From assembly GCA_028293305.1 (NCBI GenBank), contig JAQGPD010000554.1, positions 1 through 8,125 of the forward strand: a DNA stretch of 8,125 nt, read 5' to 3'. The notes under the pieces were generated by a model. It saw nothing but the letters and a program-made list of their open reading frames with translations, did no database searches and had not been told where the DNA came from. Positions 1 through 5,754 of this stretch are shown piece after piece; within the stretch, counting starts at the first letter, position 1, and each line of letters starts with the position of its first letter. This stretch comes from Verrucomicrobiales bacterium (GTDB taxonomy: Bacteria > Verrucomicrobiota > Verrucomicrobiia > Verrucomicrobiales > V1-33). Position numbers and translations under genes: made by a program.

Positions 1-83
1 ACCACTCCAATGACAACTCGCTCCATGACCGGCAGCTGGCCAGCCCGATGGCACCGCATGGATTTTTACAGCGCCTGAAGTAT

Positions 84-329
84 ATGAAACGTATAACCAG
101 CTTGCAGCTAGTCGGGACACTCGGCGGGGTAGCCACACTATTTCTTGTGAGTGGATATCATTTATCGCCAGCCTATTTGTTTATCTGGGTCATTTTTGCA
201 AATCTTATCATGTATACACTCAAGTGCGAAAAATGTGGCCGTCGGCTGGTCACTATGCCAAGCGGCTTTGTGAGAGGCTTCGGCTTACGTAAGTGTGCAC
301 ACTGTGGTTTCCGCCAACGAAAGCAGTGA
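84..329 (+). CDS. Small membrane protein with C-terminal CxxC/CxxC zinc ribbon, function unknown
   Basis: From the ATG at 84 the product is 81 residues. Residues about 7-24 and 29-46 are hydrophobic and could form two membrane segments. A short basic tail follows with C48-x2-C51-G and C71-x2-C74-G, the pattern of a zinc ribbon, in a Lys/Arg-rich setting. I do not recognise a named family. The start is uncertain: an ATG at 48 adds 12 residues, and no in-frame stop occurs upstream as far as base 3, so the gene could begin outside the window. I prefer 84 because a weak purine stretch (TGAAG) precedes it and the protein then starts just before the first hydrophobic segment. The region is visibly less GC-rich than the rest, which hints at different ancestry. 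It converges on the response regulator gene. A real small gene is likely because the cysteine pairs and hydrophobic segments form a sensible whole; its role is not known. Confidence 0.6.
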   Translation: MKRITSLQLVGTLGGVATLFLVSGYHLSPAYLFIWVIFANLIMYTLKCEKCGRRLVTMPSGFVRGFGLRKCAHCGFRQRKQ

Positions 330-470
330 GCTATTGCCACTGAAGATGAGACCCAAGGTTTGCATTCCCTGACAAGCCCCTTTTCAAATGGCCCCCAGTT
401 GGAGCCTCAGCACCCCTCCGCCATCAATCCTTTCGAGGATCCTCACTACGCGGTCCGGGAAGGAAAAATG
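330..470. other. Convergent intergenic spacer, no clear terminator
   Basis: This 141-base gap separates two converging genes. It contains a short hairpin with stem ATCCT/AGGAT and a TTCG loop at 427-440, overlapping the perfect palindrome GAGGATCCTC at 435-444, but neither is followed by a T-run on either strand. One copy of the dispersed word CCTGACA lies at 368-374. Longer open frames across this gap are continuations of frames antisense to the response regulator and show no protein family features. Confidence 0.4.
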
Positions 471-1142
471 TCACGCTTTGAGCAAGCCCTCGCGGACGGC
501 CACGGAGACGGCTCCGGCGAGGGACTGCACGTGGAGTTTTTTGTAGATGCAGCGGATCACGTAATCGAGGGTGTGGGTGTTGATGTCCATGTCCTCGGTG
601 ATCTGTTTCCGCGCCCGGCCCTGCACCATGTGCCGCAGGACCTGAACCTCGCGGGCCGTTAGGACGGGGTGCGGTTCGGGCTCCGGGACGGGCGCGGAAT
701 CCGCGGCGGCCGGTGCGGCGAACATTTCCAATACCTTCCTGGCAATGCGTGGCGTCATCACCGATCCCCCGGCATGCACCTGACGGATGGCATCCGCGAT
801 TTCCGGCAGGGGCGTGCGCTTCAACAAATAGCCGCAGGCCCCGGCTTTGACGGCCTCGAAGATCAGTTCGCTTTCCGCATACATGGTCAGCACCAGGCAT
901 TGCAATGCGGGATGCCGCCGACGCAATTCCCGGATCAGTTCCACGCCGCTCATGCCCGGAAGCCGCAGATCCACGAGGGCCACCTCGGGCGCGGGATCGG
1001 GAAAACACAATAATAATTCCTCCCCGGAGCCATACGCGCCGCAGAACCGCAGGCCCTCCGCGCCGGTCAGCCAGCGGGCCAATTCAGCGGAAAGGACGGC
1101 ATGGTCCTCGATAAGTATCACACGGATGGGGGGCGGATTCAT
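471..1142 (-). CDS. Two-component response regulator, NarL/FixJ type (REC + LuxR HTH)
   Basis: A 223-residue protein, normal length for the family. The receiver domain spans about 6-122: acidic pair E12-D13, phospho-acceptor D58 in a VDLRLPGMSG loop, T86 and K108 as the conserved switch residues. An Ala/Pro-rich linker (about 141-158) leads to a LuxR-type helix-turn-helix (about 160-215) that starts LTAREVQVL. Known family role: phosphorylation by a partner kinase promotes dimerisation and binding of promoter DNA. It lies 63 bp downstream of, and on the same strand as, the sensor kinase gene at 1206-3320, so the two very probably form a cognate pair. The ATG at 1142 gives a receiver with the usual short N-terminus; only a weak GGAA precedes it. 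Oddity: in the recognition-helix region the usual T-V-K-x-H pattern is replaced by T-L-D-Y-V, so the common His is missing. The target genes cannot be read from the sequence. Confidence 0.93.
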   Translation of the reverse strand: MNPPPIRVILIEDHAVLSAELARWLTGAEGLRFCGAYGSGEELLLCFPDPAPEVALVDLRLPGMSGVELIRELRRRHPALQCLVLTMYAESELIFEAVKAGACGYLLKRTPLPEIADAIRQVHAGGSVMTPRIARKVLEMFAAPAAADSAPVPEPEPHPVLTAREVQVLRHMVQGRARKQITEDMDINTHTLDYVIRCIYKKLHVQSLAGAVSVAVREGLLKA

Positions 1143-1205
1143 GATTCCGGAAGGTTGGGGGGAAAGTTGTTAAAATCGGAAAAGCCGCAGGCATGCCTGG
1201 CCCCG
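1143..1205 (-). terminator. Hairpin in the kinase-regulator spacer, possible partial terminator or processing site
   Basis: A perfect 12-base palindrome CAGGCATGCCTG lies at 1188-1199, directly after the kinase stop codon. Read on the minus strand it can extend to a GCCAGG/CCTGcGGC stem with one bulged C, followed by TTTTCC and later TTTT. This is too weak for a confident intrinsic terminator. It could lower the expression of the regulator relative to the kinase or stabilise the upstream mRNA end. This is inference from base pairing only. Confidence 0.35.
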
Positions 1206-3320
1206 CTAGAATGCCTCCAGCGGCACGGTCAGCCGCACGCCCGCGCCGCGTCCGTCAGGGCCAGGAAGGAACTCGCAGGTGCCACCCGATTCCGTCAGGC
1301 GCTGCAGAATTGCCACCATCCCGGTATGGGTGATCCCGACCACTCCACCGCTCCCAAAGCCGCGTCCATCAACGCTGATGCGCAGCTCCAGGCGGTTGTC
1401 CCGATCTGTCAGGACCAGCTCGCACCGTGTGCCGCCTGAATGCTTCACCGCATTCTGAAGGGCCTCCTTGGCGGCCATGAGGAGATGATGCCTGACTGCC
1501 AGGGCGAGCGGCCGGTCCGGCAGGGAAACGCGGAAATCCAACACGCATTCCATCCCCGCCGCCGACAGCCAGGACGGCGCATAGTCACACAAATAATCCT
1601 GCAATCCGCCCACGGTGTCATGCCTCGGATTCACGGCCCACACGATGGTGTCCAGCGCCTCCACGGTGGTCCGCGCCTGTTGGGCAATGTCGTCCAACAA
1701 ACCCGGCGACGCCTCCGCCTGCCGTTGCGTGCGCTCGGCCAGCAGGGCGATGGACGTGAGCCGGGCTCCGATTTCATCATGCATGTCCCGCGAGATACGC
1801 AGCCGGTCGCGATGTAATTCCAAATGTTCCTCCGTCTTCCGCAGGCGGCGCCGCATCCTCCGGGCGAACCACCACCACGAAGCCGTTCCCGCCAGGACCA
1901 CCGTGCCGGACAAGGCCGCCACCGCCGACGGCGCGTGACTCCACCACGGCGGCTCGGCCCGCACCGGCACCGCCCGTCCGGAGGTGTCCCACAGCCCGTC
2001 GGTATGACGTGCCTGAACCTCCAATTGATAGTCGCCGGGCGGCGGAATTCCTGGCAACTCCACCGTCGATCCCAGCACGGCTTCATGCCAGGCCGCATCC
2101 CATCCCTGCATCCTCCACCGGCACATCACCACGCCTTCCGCCGCCTTCCGGCAGAGCGGCACAAAGGAAACCCGGCGCGCCCCGGGTGGAATTTCCAGCC
2201 GTCCGGAATCTGTCAGGACACGCCCATCCGACTGCCAGAATCCAGGCTCGGCGGCGAGCGCGGGATACACCTCCAGTTCCGCGATCCGCGGCTGATCCCC
2301 CTTCCCTCCCCTAACCTGGATCATGAGGCTGCGGCCGGCAAATTCCCCCTGCCCGTCCGCGGCGCGGATGACATCGGCCGCCATTCCCGCCTGCGCCGCC
2401 CCGCGCCGCGCGCTCCACACCATGCCGCCGGCGAATCCGCCGGATTCCGTCAAAAGCTCGACCGTATAACCATCCGGCGGCGGCTCCATCCCGCTGCCCT
2501 GCTGACGCCGCATCACCACATGATCAAGCCGCGTGAGCTGCCCCAGATCCAATTGAAAAAAGGCATCCGGCTGCGCGCCATCCAGCGCGGGCTGGCTCCA
2601 CGTGGCATGAAATCCGTCCGTCAAATTCCGTGAGGGCAGTCCCGGCTGAACCTGACGCGAACAATACACCTGCCGCCCCAGCGCGATATTGCTGGACTGC
2701 GGCGCATCGGTTTCCACCCGGAATCCGCCCAACAAAAAAGCGCCCGCCGCCCCGCGTCCCAGCTTCGCCGGCGCTCCTTCCCGGGGCTCGGTGAACACCC
2801 GCAGGCGGAACGCCGTGATGCCATCAAACGGAGCCCGCGAACGCAGCGTGGTGGCATAGGGAACCGCCTGCCGCGGCAGCGTCACCGTCGGCACCGCCGG
2901 CAAGGCCACCGTGGGATCCGCCACGCTCGCGGCCTCCAGGATCAGCGGCATCCATCGCCCTTCCGGAAAAGGCCGGGCATCGGTGGTGACATCCACACCG
3001 AATTTTCCAAAGCTCGAATCCGCCTCCGGTCCGGGAAAAAAAAGTTGGATCAATAACAACCTCGCCGCCACCGGTGAGGGCGTTTGAAAAATGGCCCATT
3101 GATCCGATTCCGCCGCCTCCCCCGCGACCTTCCATCCCTGCCCCGGCGCCACCGGACCCGCCGCCGCGGCCTCCTGGGAAAATCCAGGCTCCGCCGCCGA
3201 GACCCGCACGGTGCGCAACTCCACGGGCACCGCCCACGCCCTTCCCGCCCACCCCGGAACCAAGGCAAGCAGCAGGACAAAACGAAGTGCAAAAACCCGG
3301 ACCATGCCCCAGTCTTTCAT
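1206..3320 (-). CDS. Membrane sensor histidine kinase with discoidin-like and Y_Y_Y extracytoplasmic domains
   Basis: The ATG at 3320 gives 704 residues. It is preferred over a GTG/ATG-type start at 3383 because it is preceded by GGGGGG five bases upstream and begins a signal peptide (hydrophobic core about 7-22, likely cleavage after AWA at 28-30). Residues 31-205 form a beta-rich region I cannot name. Residues about 209-352 look like an F5/8 type C (discoidin) domain: NIALG, NLTDG, FFQLDLGQ, AELEVYP. Residues about 383-460 match the Y_Y_Y domain (WRMQGWDAAW, PPPGDYQLEVQA, PPWW). One membrane segment follows (about 463-486), then a HisKA_3 helix with the phospho-acceptor H514 (RDMHDEIG), an ATPase N-box around N623 (KEALQNAVKHS), a G1 box VDGRGF (651-655) and a G2-like GMVAILQRL near 667. 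It should sense something outside the membrane and phosphorylate the adjacent regulator. The ligand is unknown; discoidin domains often bind glycans, but this is only suggestive. Confidence 0.92.
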   Translation of the reverse strand: MKDWGMVRVFALRFVLLLALVPGWAGRAWAVPVELRTVRVSAAEPGFSQEAAAAGPVAPGQGWKVAGEAAESDQWAIFQTPSPVAARLLLIQLFFPGPEADSSFGKFGVDVTTDARPFPEGRWMPLILEAASVADPTVALPAVPTVTLPRQAVPYATTLRSRAPFDGITAFRLRVFTEPREGAPAKLGRGAAGAFLLGGFRVETDAPQSSNIALGRQVYCSRQVQPGLPSRNLTDGFHATWSQPALDGAQPDAFFQLDLGQLTRLDHVVMRRQQGSGMEPPPDGYTVELLTESGGFAGGMVWSARRGAAQAGMAADVIRAADGQGEFAGRSLMIQVRGGKGDQPRIAELEVYPALAAEPGFWQSDGRVLTDSGRLEIPPGARRVSFVPLCRKAAEGVVMCRWRMQGWDAAWHEAVLGSTVELPGIPPPGDYQLEVQARHTDGLWDTSGRAVPVRAEPPWWSHAPSAVAALSGTVVLAGTASWWWFARRMRRRLRKTEEHLELHRDRLRISRDMHDEIGARLTSIALLAERTQRQAEASPGLLDDIAQQARTTVEALDTIVWAVNPRHDTVGGLQDYLCDYAPSWLSAAGMECVLDFRVSLPDRPLALAVRHHLLMAAKEALQNAVKHSGGTRCELVLTDRDNRLELRISVDGRGFGSGGVVGITHTGMVAILQRLTESGGTCEFLPGPDGRGAGVRLTVPLEAF

Positions 3321-3409
3321 AAATGCCCCCCCGCCGTCCAGTCCTTCCCCGCCCGCCTTTTTGGCCGGCCTTATGCAAACCATCCCATAGCCGACGGCCA
3401 GCCTCGCCA
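3321..3409 (-). promoter_or_regulatory. Upstream region of the sensor kinase gene
   Basis: This 89-base stretch separates the kinase start from the tandem array and must hold the kinase leader. On the minus strand a GGGGGG ribosome-binding candidate sits five bases before the ATG. A perfect GGCCGGCC palindrome lies at 3363-3370 and a TGCATAAG stretch near 3371-3378 could be a -10 element, but no convincing -35 hexamer is seen. The part at about 3388-3409 may be the decayed edge of another repeat unit. Confidence 0.3.
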
Positions 3410-3783
3410 GGAAATCCTGTCAGTGCCGGGCTGACCGCCCGTCATGGGAAATCCTAACAGTGTCAGGCTGTCCGCCCGTCATTAAAAAATCCTGGCAATG
3501 TCAGGCTGACTGCCCGCCATGGGAATTCCTGTCAGTGTCGGGCGGCCCGGCCCGCCATTGAAACTCCCCAACAGTCTCGGGCTGCCCGTTCGCCATTGGA
3601 AAATCCTAACAGTGTCAGGTTTCCGCCCGCCATTGGAAACCCTGGCAGTGTCGGACTGCCCGCCCGTCATTGGAAATCCTGGCAGTGTCGGGCGGCCCGG
3701 CCCGCCATTGGAACTCCCAACAATGCAGGGCTGTCCGTCGGCCATTGAAACCCCTAACATTGTCAGGTTTTCCGCCCGCCATT
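3410..3783. repeat. Tandem array of ten degenerate ~37-bp units with a four-unit higher-order period
   Basis: Units begin at about 3410, 3446, 3484, 3521, 3560, 3598, 3635, 3672, 3710 and 3747 and are 36-39 bases long. The approximate consensus is GGAAATCCTGGCAGTGTC followed by RGGCTGCCCGCCCGCCATT. Most units hold an imperfect dyad of the form CCTRRCA-N-TGTCRGG. Units four apart match best: unit 4 and unit 8 differ at about 3 of 39 positions and share the variant GGCGGCCCGGCCCGCCATT; units 5 and 9 share AACTCCC-AACA; units 6 and 10 share CCTAACA-TGTCAGGTTT. The offsets are 149-152 bases. Unit lengths are not multiples of three, so translated frames drift and the array is unlikely to encode protein. 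The units are directly adjacent, without unique spacers, so this is not a CRISPR array. Its role is unknown. Confidence 0.93.
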
Positions 3784-3866
3784 GGCCTGAAGGGCCAAAC
3801 CATGATAGCCTGGGGCCAAAGCCCCAGGATCAAATCCAAGCTGAAATTCGTGAGGGCTGAAGGCCC
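3782..3866. repeat. Three-hairpin palindromic module, REP-like
   Basis: Hairpin 1 at 3782-3798 has a perfect TTGGCC/GGCCAA stem with a TGAAG loop and begins inside the last tandem unit. Hairpin 2 at 3809-3828 has a perfect 8-bp stem CCTGGGGC/GCCCCAGG with a CAAA loop, extended by GAT/ATC beyond a two-base bulge. Hairpin 3 at 3854-3866 has GGGC/GCCC around the same TGAAG loop. Such clustered short GC-rich hairpins resemble repetitive extragenic palindromes spread by REP-associated tyrosine transposases; that link is inference, as no transposase is in the window. No T-runs follow, so they are not standard terminators. Confidence 0.55.
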
Positions 3867-3992
3867 GTTCCATGATTCCACACAGCAGCCAGCCGACTGC
3901 GACCAGCGGAAACGGTTCCGCCATTCAGCCCTCCAAACTTCATGACCACTCTCTTGCCCGGGGACGTCCGCCCCGGATGGCTCACCCCCCGC
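3867..3992 (-). terminator. Downstream region of uricase with two hairpins
   Basis: This 126-base stretch lies just beyond the uricase stop codon. Hairpin CCGGGG/CCCCGG with a 7-base loop lies at 3958-3976, within 35 bases of the stop, and hairpin GCGGAA/TTCCGC with an ACGG loop lies at 3906-3921. Either could end or protect the uricase transcript, but neither has a T-run on the minus strand, so the call is weak. No gene is seen here. Confidence 0.3.
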
Positions 3993-4838
3993 TCACGCCG
4001 GTCCGCGGCGTATGGTGGCTTCGATCTGCCCGTGCGGTTCATCCGTGGGGAGAAAAAGCGTGCCGGCATTTTCACGGCCGAACCGTGTCAGGTCCAGCGG
4101 CAGATAGTGCTTGTTAGGCAGCTTTATTTCGACGCATTGCAATTCCGGCACCGCCAGCAGCGCGGCCTCGCCCATTTGAAAAAGCGTGCGCTGCACGGAC
4201 GGACTCCACGTGGTGGCGTAAACGCGCAGGATGGCTTCCTTCACCAGGGCATTTGCCGCCGGTCCGGCCGCCGCGGGAAGTTGATAGGTCCACTTGGCGT
4301 CGATGCTGGTGGCCATGATCCGGTCGGCCGTTTCCGGCAGGGTGGTGAAGTCGCATTGCGGATACCCCGCGAACCCCGACTCCGTCGTTTTCATCACCAG
4401 CAGCCCGGTCAGGCCGGAGGACAATAACAAGGTATCGCGCGTGCGGTGGAGCGATACCGTGGGCGTGCCCTGGCCGCGCTCGACGAAGCTGTGGGCATGC
4501 GGCTGCCCATCGATCTGCATGCGCTGCCAGACCCGCTCGGAAAGGTCCACCTCCACGCCGGAGACGTGGGCGTATTTGACCAGGAAGTGTTCGGCCAGGG
4601 TCTGGGCAAAGGCTTCGTTGTCGTCTGTCAGCACATCCGCCGCCAGCACGTGGATGGTGTTTTTGACGGTGTCCGTGGGCACGACCGGCGAGTTGTCAGG
4701 GCCGAGATGGGGGGCGGAAAAATCGCCATGCAGCAGACAGCTGACCGTGAGTTCCTTCACATCATGCCGGCCCGGACTGCGGAAGACTTTCAGGACTCGG
4801 ACGCGTTGTTTTCCGTAGCGGTTTTCGGCGAGGATCAT
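3993..4838 (-). CDS. Urate oxidase (uricase), cofactor-free
   Basis: The product oxidises urate to 5-hydroxyisourate with O2, releasing H2O2. From the ATG at 4838 it has 281 residues, in the family range. Family landmarks are all visible: K10 in RYGK and T55 in PTDTVKNTI form the catalytic Lys-Thr pair; DNS at 48-50; IDGQPHAHSF at 109-118; F156, R173 and V215-Q216 match the urate-binding Phe, Arg and Val-Gln; LPNKHY places the catalytic His at 244; the usual C-terminal beta-strand follows. The two tandem T-fold domains are complete. A TTG at 4901 would add 21 residues, but these do not resemble the family and would run into the divergent uraD start. No clear Shine-Dalgarno precedes the ATG. 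It is transcribed away from uraD, whose product acts two steps later, so the two sides are probably co-regulated from the 62-bp gap. The gene is known as pucL, uox or uaZ in different organisms. Confidence 0.96.
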   Translation of the reverse strand: MILAENRYGKQRVRVLKVFRSPGRHDVKELTVSCLLHGDFSAPHLGPDNSPVVPTDTVKNTIHVLAADVLTDDNEAFAQTLAEHFLVKYAHVSGVEVDLSERVWQRMQIDGQPHAHSFVERGQGTPTVSLHRTRDTLLLSSGLTGLLVMKTTESGFAGYPQCDFTTLPETADRIMATSIDAKWTYQLPAAAGPAANALVKEAILRVYATTWSPSVQRTLFQMGEAALLAVPELQCVEIKLPNKHYLPLDLTRFGRENAGTLFLPTDEPHGQIEATIRRGPA

Positions 4839-4900
4839 GACTTGGTAAATAGGAAGTGCAGTGATACCATGGCACAGATTCCGCAATAGTCGCGCAGCCA
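4839..4900. promoter_or_regulatory. Divergent uricase/uraD intergenic region
   Basis: Only 62 bases separate the two divergent start codons, so promoters and any operator for both directions must lie here or overlap the coding starts. The stretch is less GC-rich than its flanks. I see no confident -35/-10 pair and no strong operator palindrome apart from a CCATGG core near 4868-4873. Neither start has a purine-rich ribosome-binding site. The regulatory role is inferred from gene layout. Confidence 0.5.
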
Positions 4901-5419
4901 ATGAAAAGATCTCCCGCCGAATGGAATGCCCTGGACGTGGACGGCTTCACGGCCCTGCTCGGCGGCGTCTATGAGCACTCGCCCTGGATCGCCCGCGCCG
5001 TCGCGACGCTGCGCCCGCTGCCCACCCTGACAGATTTGAAGACGGCCCTGCGGTCGGTGGTGGACACCGCTCCGGCGGACGCCCGGCTGACCCTGATTCG
5101 CGCCCATCCGGACCTCGCGGGCAGGCTGGCGCAGCTTGGCCAGGTGACCGCGGAATCCCGCCGTGAGCAGGCCGCCGCCGGACTGGATGCCCTGTCGCCG
5201 GAGGACCTCCGCCGCATGGAGGAGGGCAATGTAGCCTACCGCGCGAAGTTCGGTTTTCCTTTCATCATCTGCGCCCGCCGCCACTCCCGCGATGCCATTT
5301 TGAATGCGATGTCCCAACGCCTCCTCAACGATTCCGCGACAGAGGAAAAAATGGCTATCGAGGAAATTCACCACATTGCCGAACTCCGCATCCACGATTT
5401 GTTATGCCAGGAAAACTGA
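4901..5419 (+). CDS. uraD: 2-oxo-4-hydroxy-4-carboxy-5-ureidoimidazoline (OHCU) decarboxylase
   Basis: UraD decarboxylates OHCU to S-allantoin, the third step from urate. The 172-residue product is of typical length and all alpha-helical in outlook. Landmarks: catalytic H69 in RAHPDLAG, the S86-x2-E89-Q90 motif followed by AAAGLDAL, the N-x-A-Y-x-x-K-F-G-F-P-F-I segment at 110-122 that shapes the active site, and the C-terminal IAELRIHDL helix. The ATG at 4901 puts the first helix in its usual place; no good Shine-Dalgarno is seen. The end overlaps the next gene by 16 bases, which implies translational coupling with UraH, the enzyme of the preceding step. A fairly standard single-domain form, not the UraD-UraH or uricase fusion seen in some bacteria. 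Confidence 0.96.
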   Translation: MKRSPAEWNALDVDGFTALLGGVYEHSPWIARAVATLRPLPTLTDLKTALRSVVDTAPADARLTLIRAHPDLAGRLAQLGQVTAESRREQAAAGLDALSPEDLRRMEEGNVAYRAKFGFPFIICARRHSRDAILNAMSQRLLNDSATEEKMAIEEIHHIAELRIHDLLCQEN

Positions 5420-5754
5420 CCACCCACGTGCTGGACACCGCCCATGGCCGACCGGCCGCGGGCATGACCATCGAACTCTTCAACGCGGACACGGGCGACC
5501 GGCTCGCGTCCTTGATAACAAATACCGACGGACGCGCGGACGCACCACTCCTGTCAGGCGAAACGATGCGCCCGGGACGCTATGAACTCCGCTTCCATGC
5601 CGGCGGATATTTTGCCAACCTGGGACTGAACCTGCCTGATCCGCCCTTTCTGGACGTGGTGCCGGTGGCGTTCGGCATCGCCGATGCGGAGGCGCACTAT
5701 CATGTCCCCCTGCTGGTTTCGCCCTGGGCTTATTCAACCTACCGCGGCTCATGA
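5404..5754 (+). CDS. uraH: 5-hydroxyisourate hydrolase, transthyretin-related
   Basis: UraH hydrolyses 5-hydroxyisourate, the uricase product, to OHCU. The 116-residue product matches the family in length and motifs: H8 in THVLDTAHGRPA, R44 in TDGRA, H98 in the HYHVPLLVSPWAYSTYRGS end (98-116), including the C-terminal YRGS signature that distinguishes the hydrolase from transthyretin. It begins within uraD (16-base overlap) and its stop overlaps the ATG of the following gene as ATGA, so the genes form a tightly coupled operon. No signal peptide, so it should be cytoplasmic. The gene is called pucM or hiuH elsewhere. Confidence 0.97.
   Translation: MPGKLTTHVLDTAHGRPAAGMTIELFNADTGDRLASLITNTDGRADAPLLSGETMRPGRYELRFHAGGYFANLGLNLPDPPFLDVVPVAFGIADAEAHYHVPLLVSPWAYSTYRGS

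Noticed and set aside
424..1008. 194-codon frame antisense-strand neighbour of the response regulator
   Set aside because: It overlaps the regulator on the same strand in another frame, is rich in Arg/Gly/Pro as expected of a high-GC shadow frame, and has no domain.
1824..2633. 269-codon plus-strand frame within the sensor kinase gene
   Set aside because: It lies opposite the Y_Y_Y, membrane and discoidin-like regions of the kinase and is Pro/Arg/His-rich, typical of an antisense shadow in GC-rich DNA.
3321..3383. Longer sensor kinase start at 3383
   Set aside because: It would put 21 polar residues ahead of a normal signal peptide; the ATG at 3320 has a purine run at good spacing.
3482..3760. 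Open frame of 92 codons through the tandem array, minus strand, with a repetitive product
   Set aside because: The repetitiveness only mirrors the DNA units, whose lengths are not multiples of three, so the peptide repeat drifts between frames; no start signal or family resemblance.
3410..3783. CRISPR array
   Set aside because: The whole 36-39 base unit repeats head to tail without unique spacers, the repeats are degenerate, and no cas gene is present.
3809..3828. Intrinsic terminator at the CCTGGGGC/GCCCCAGG hairpin
   Set aside because: No T-run follows on either strand, and it lies far from the stop of the uricase gene with similar hairpins on both sides.
4839..4901. N-terminal extension of uricase to a TTG at 4901
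   Set aside because: The extra 21 residues do not resemble uricases, while the ATG at 4838 places the catalytic Lys at position 10, as in known family members.
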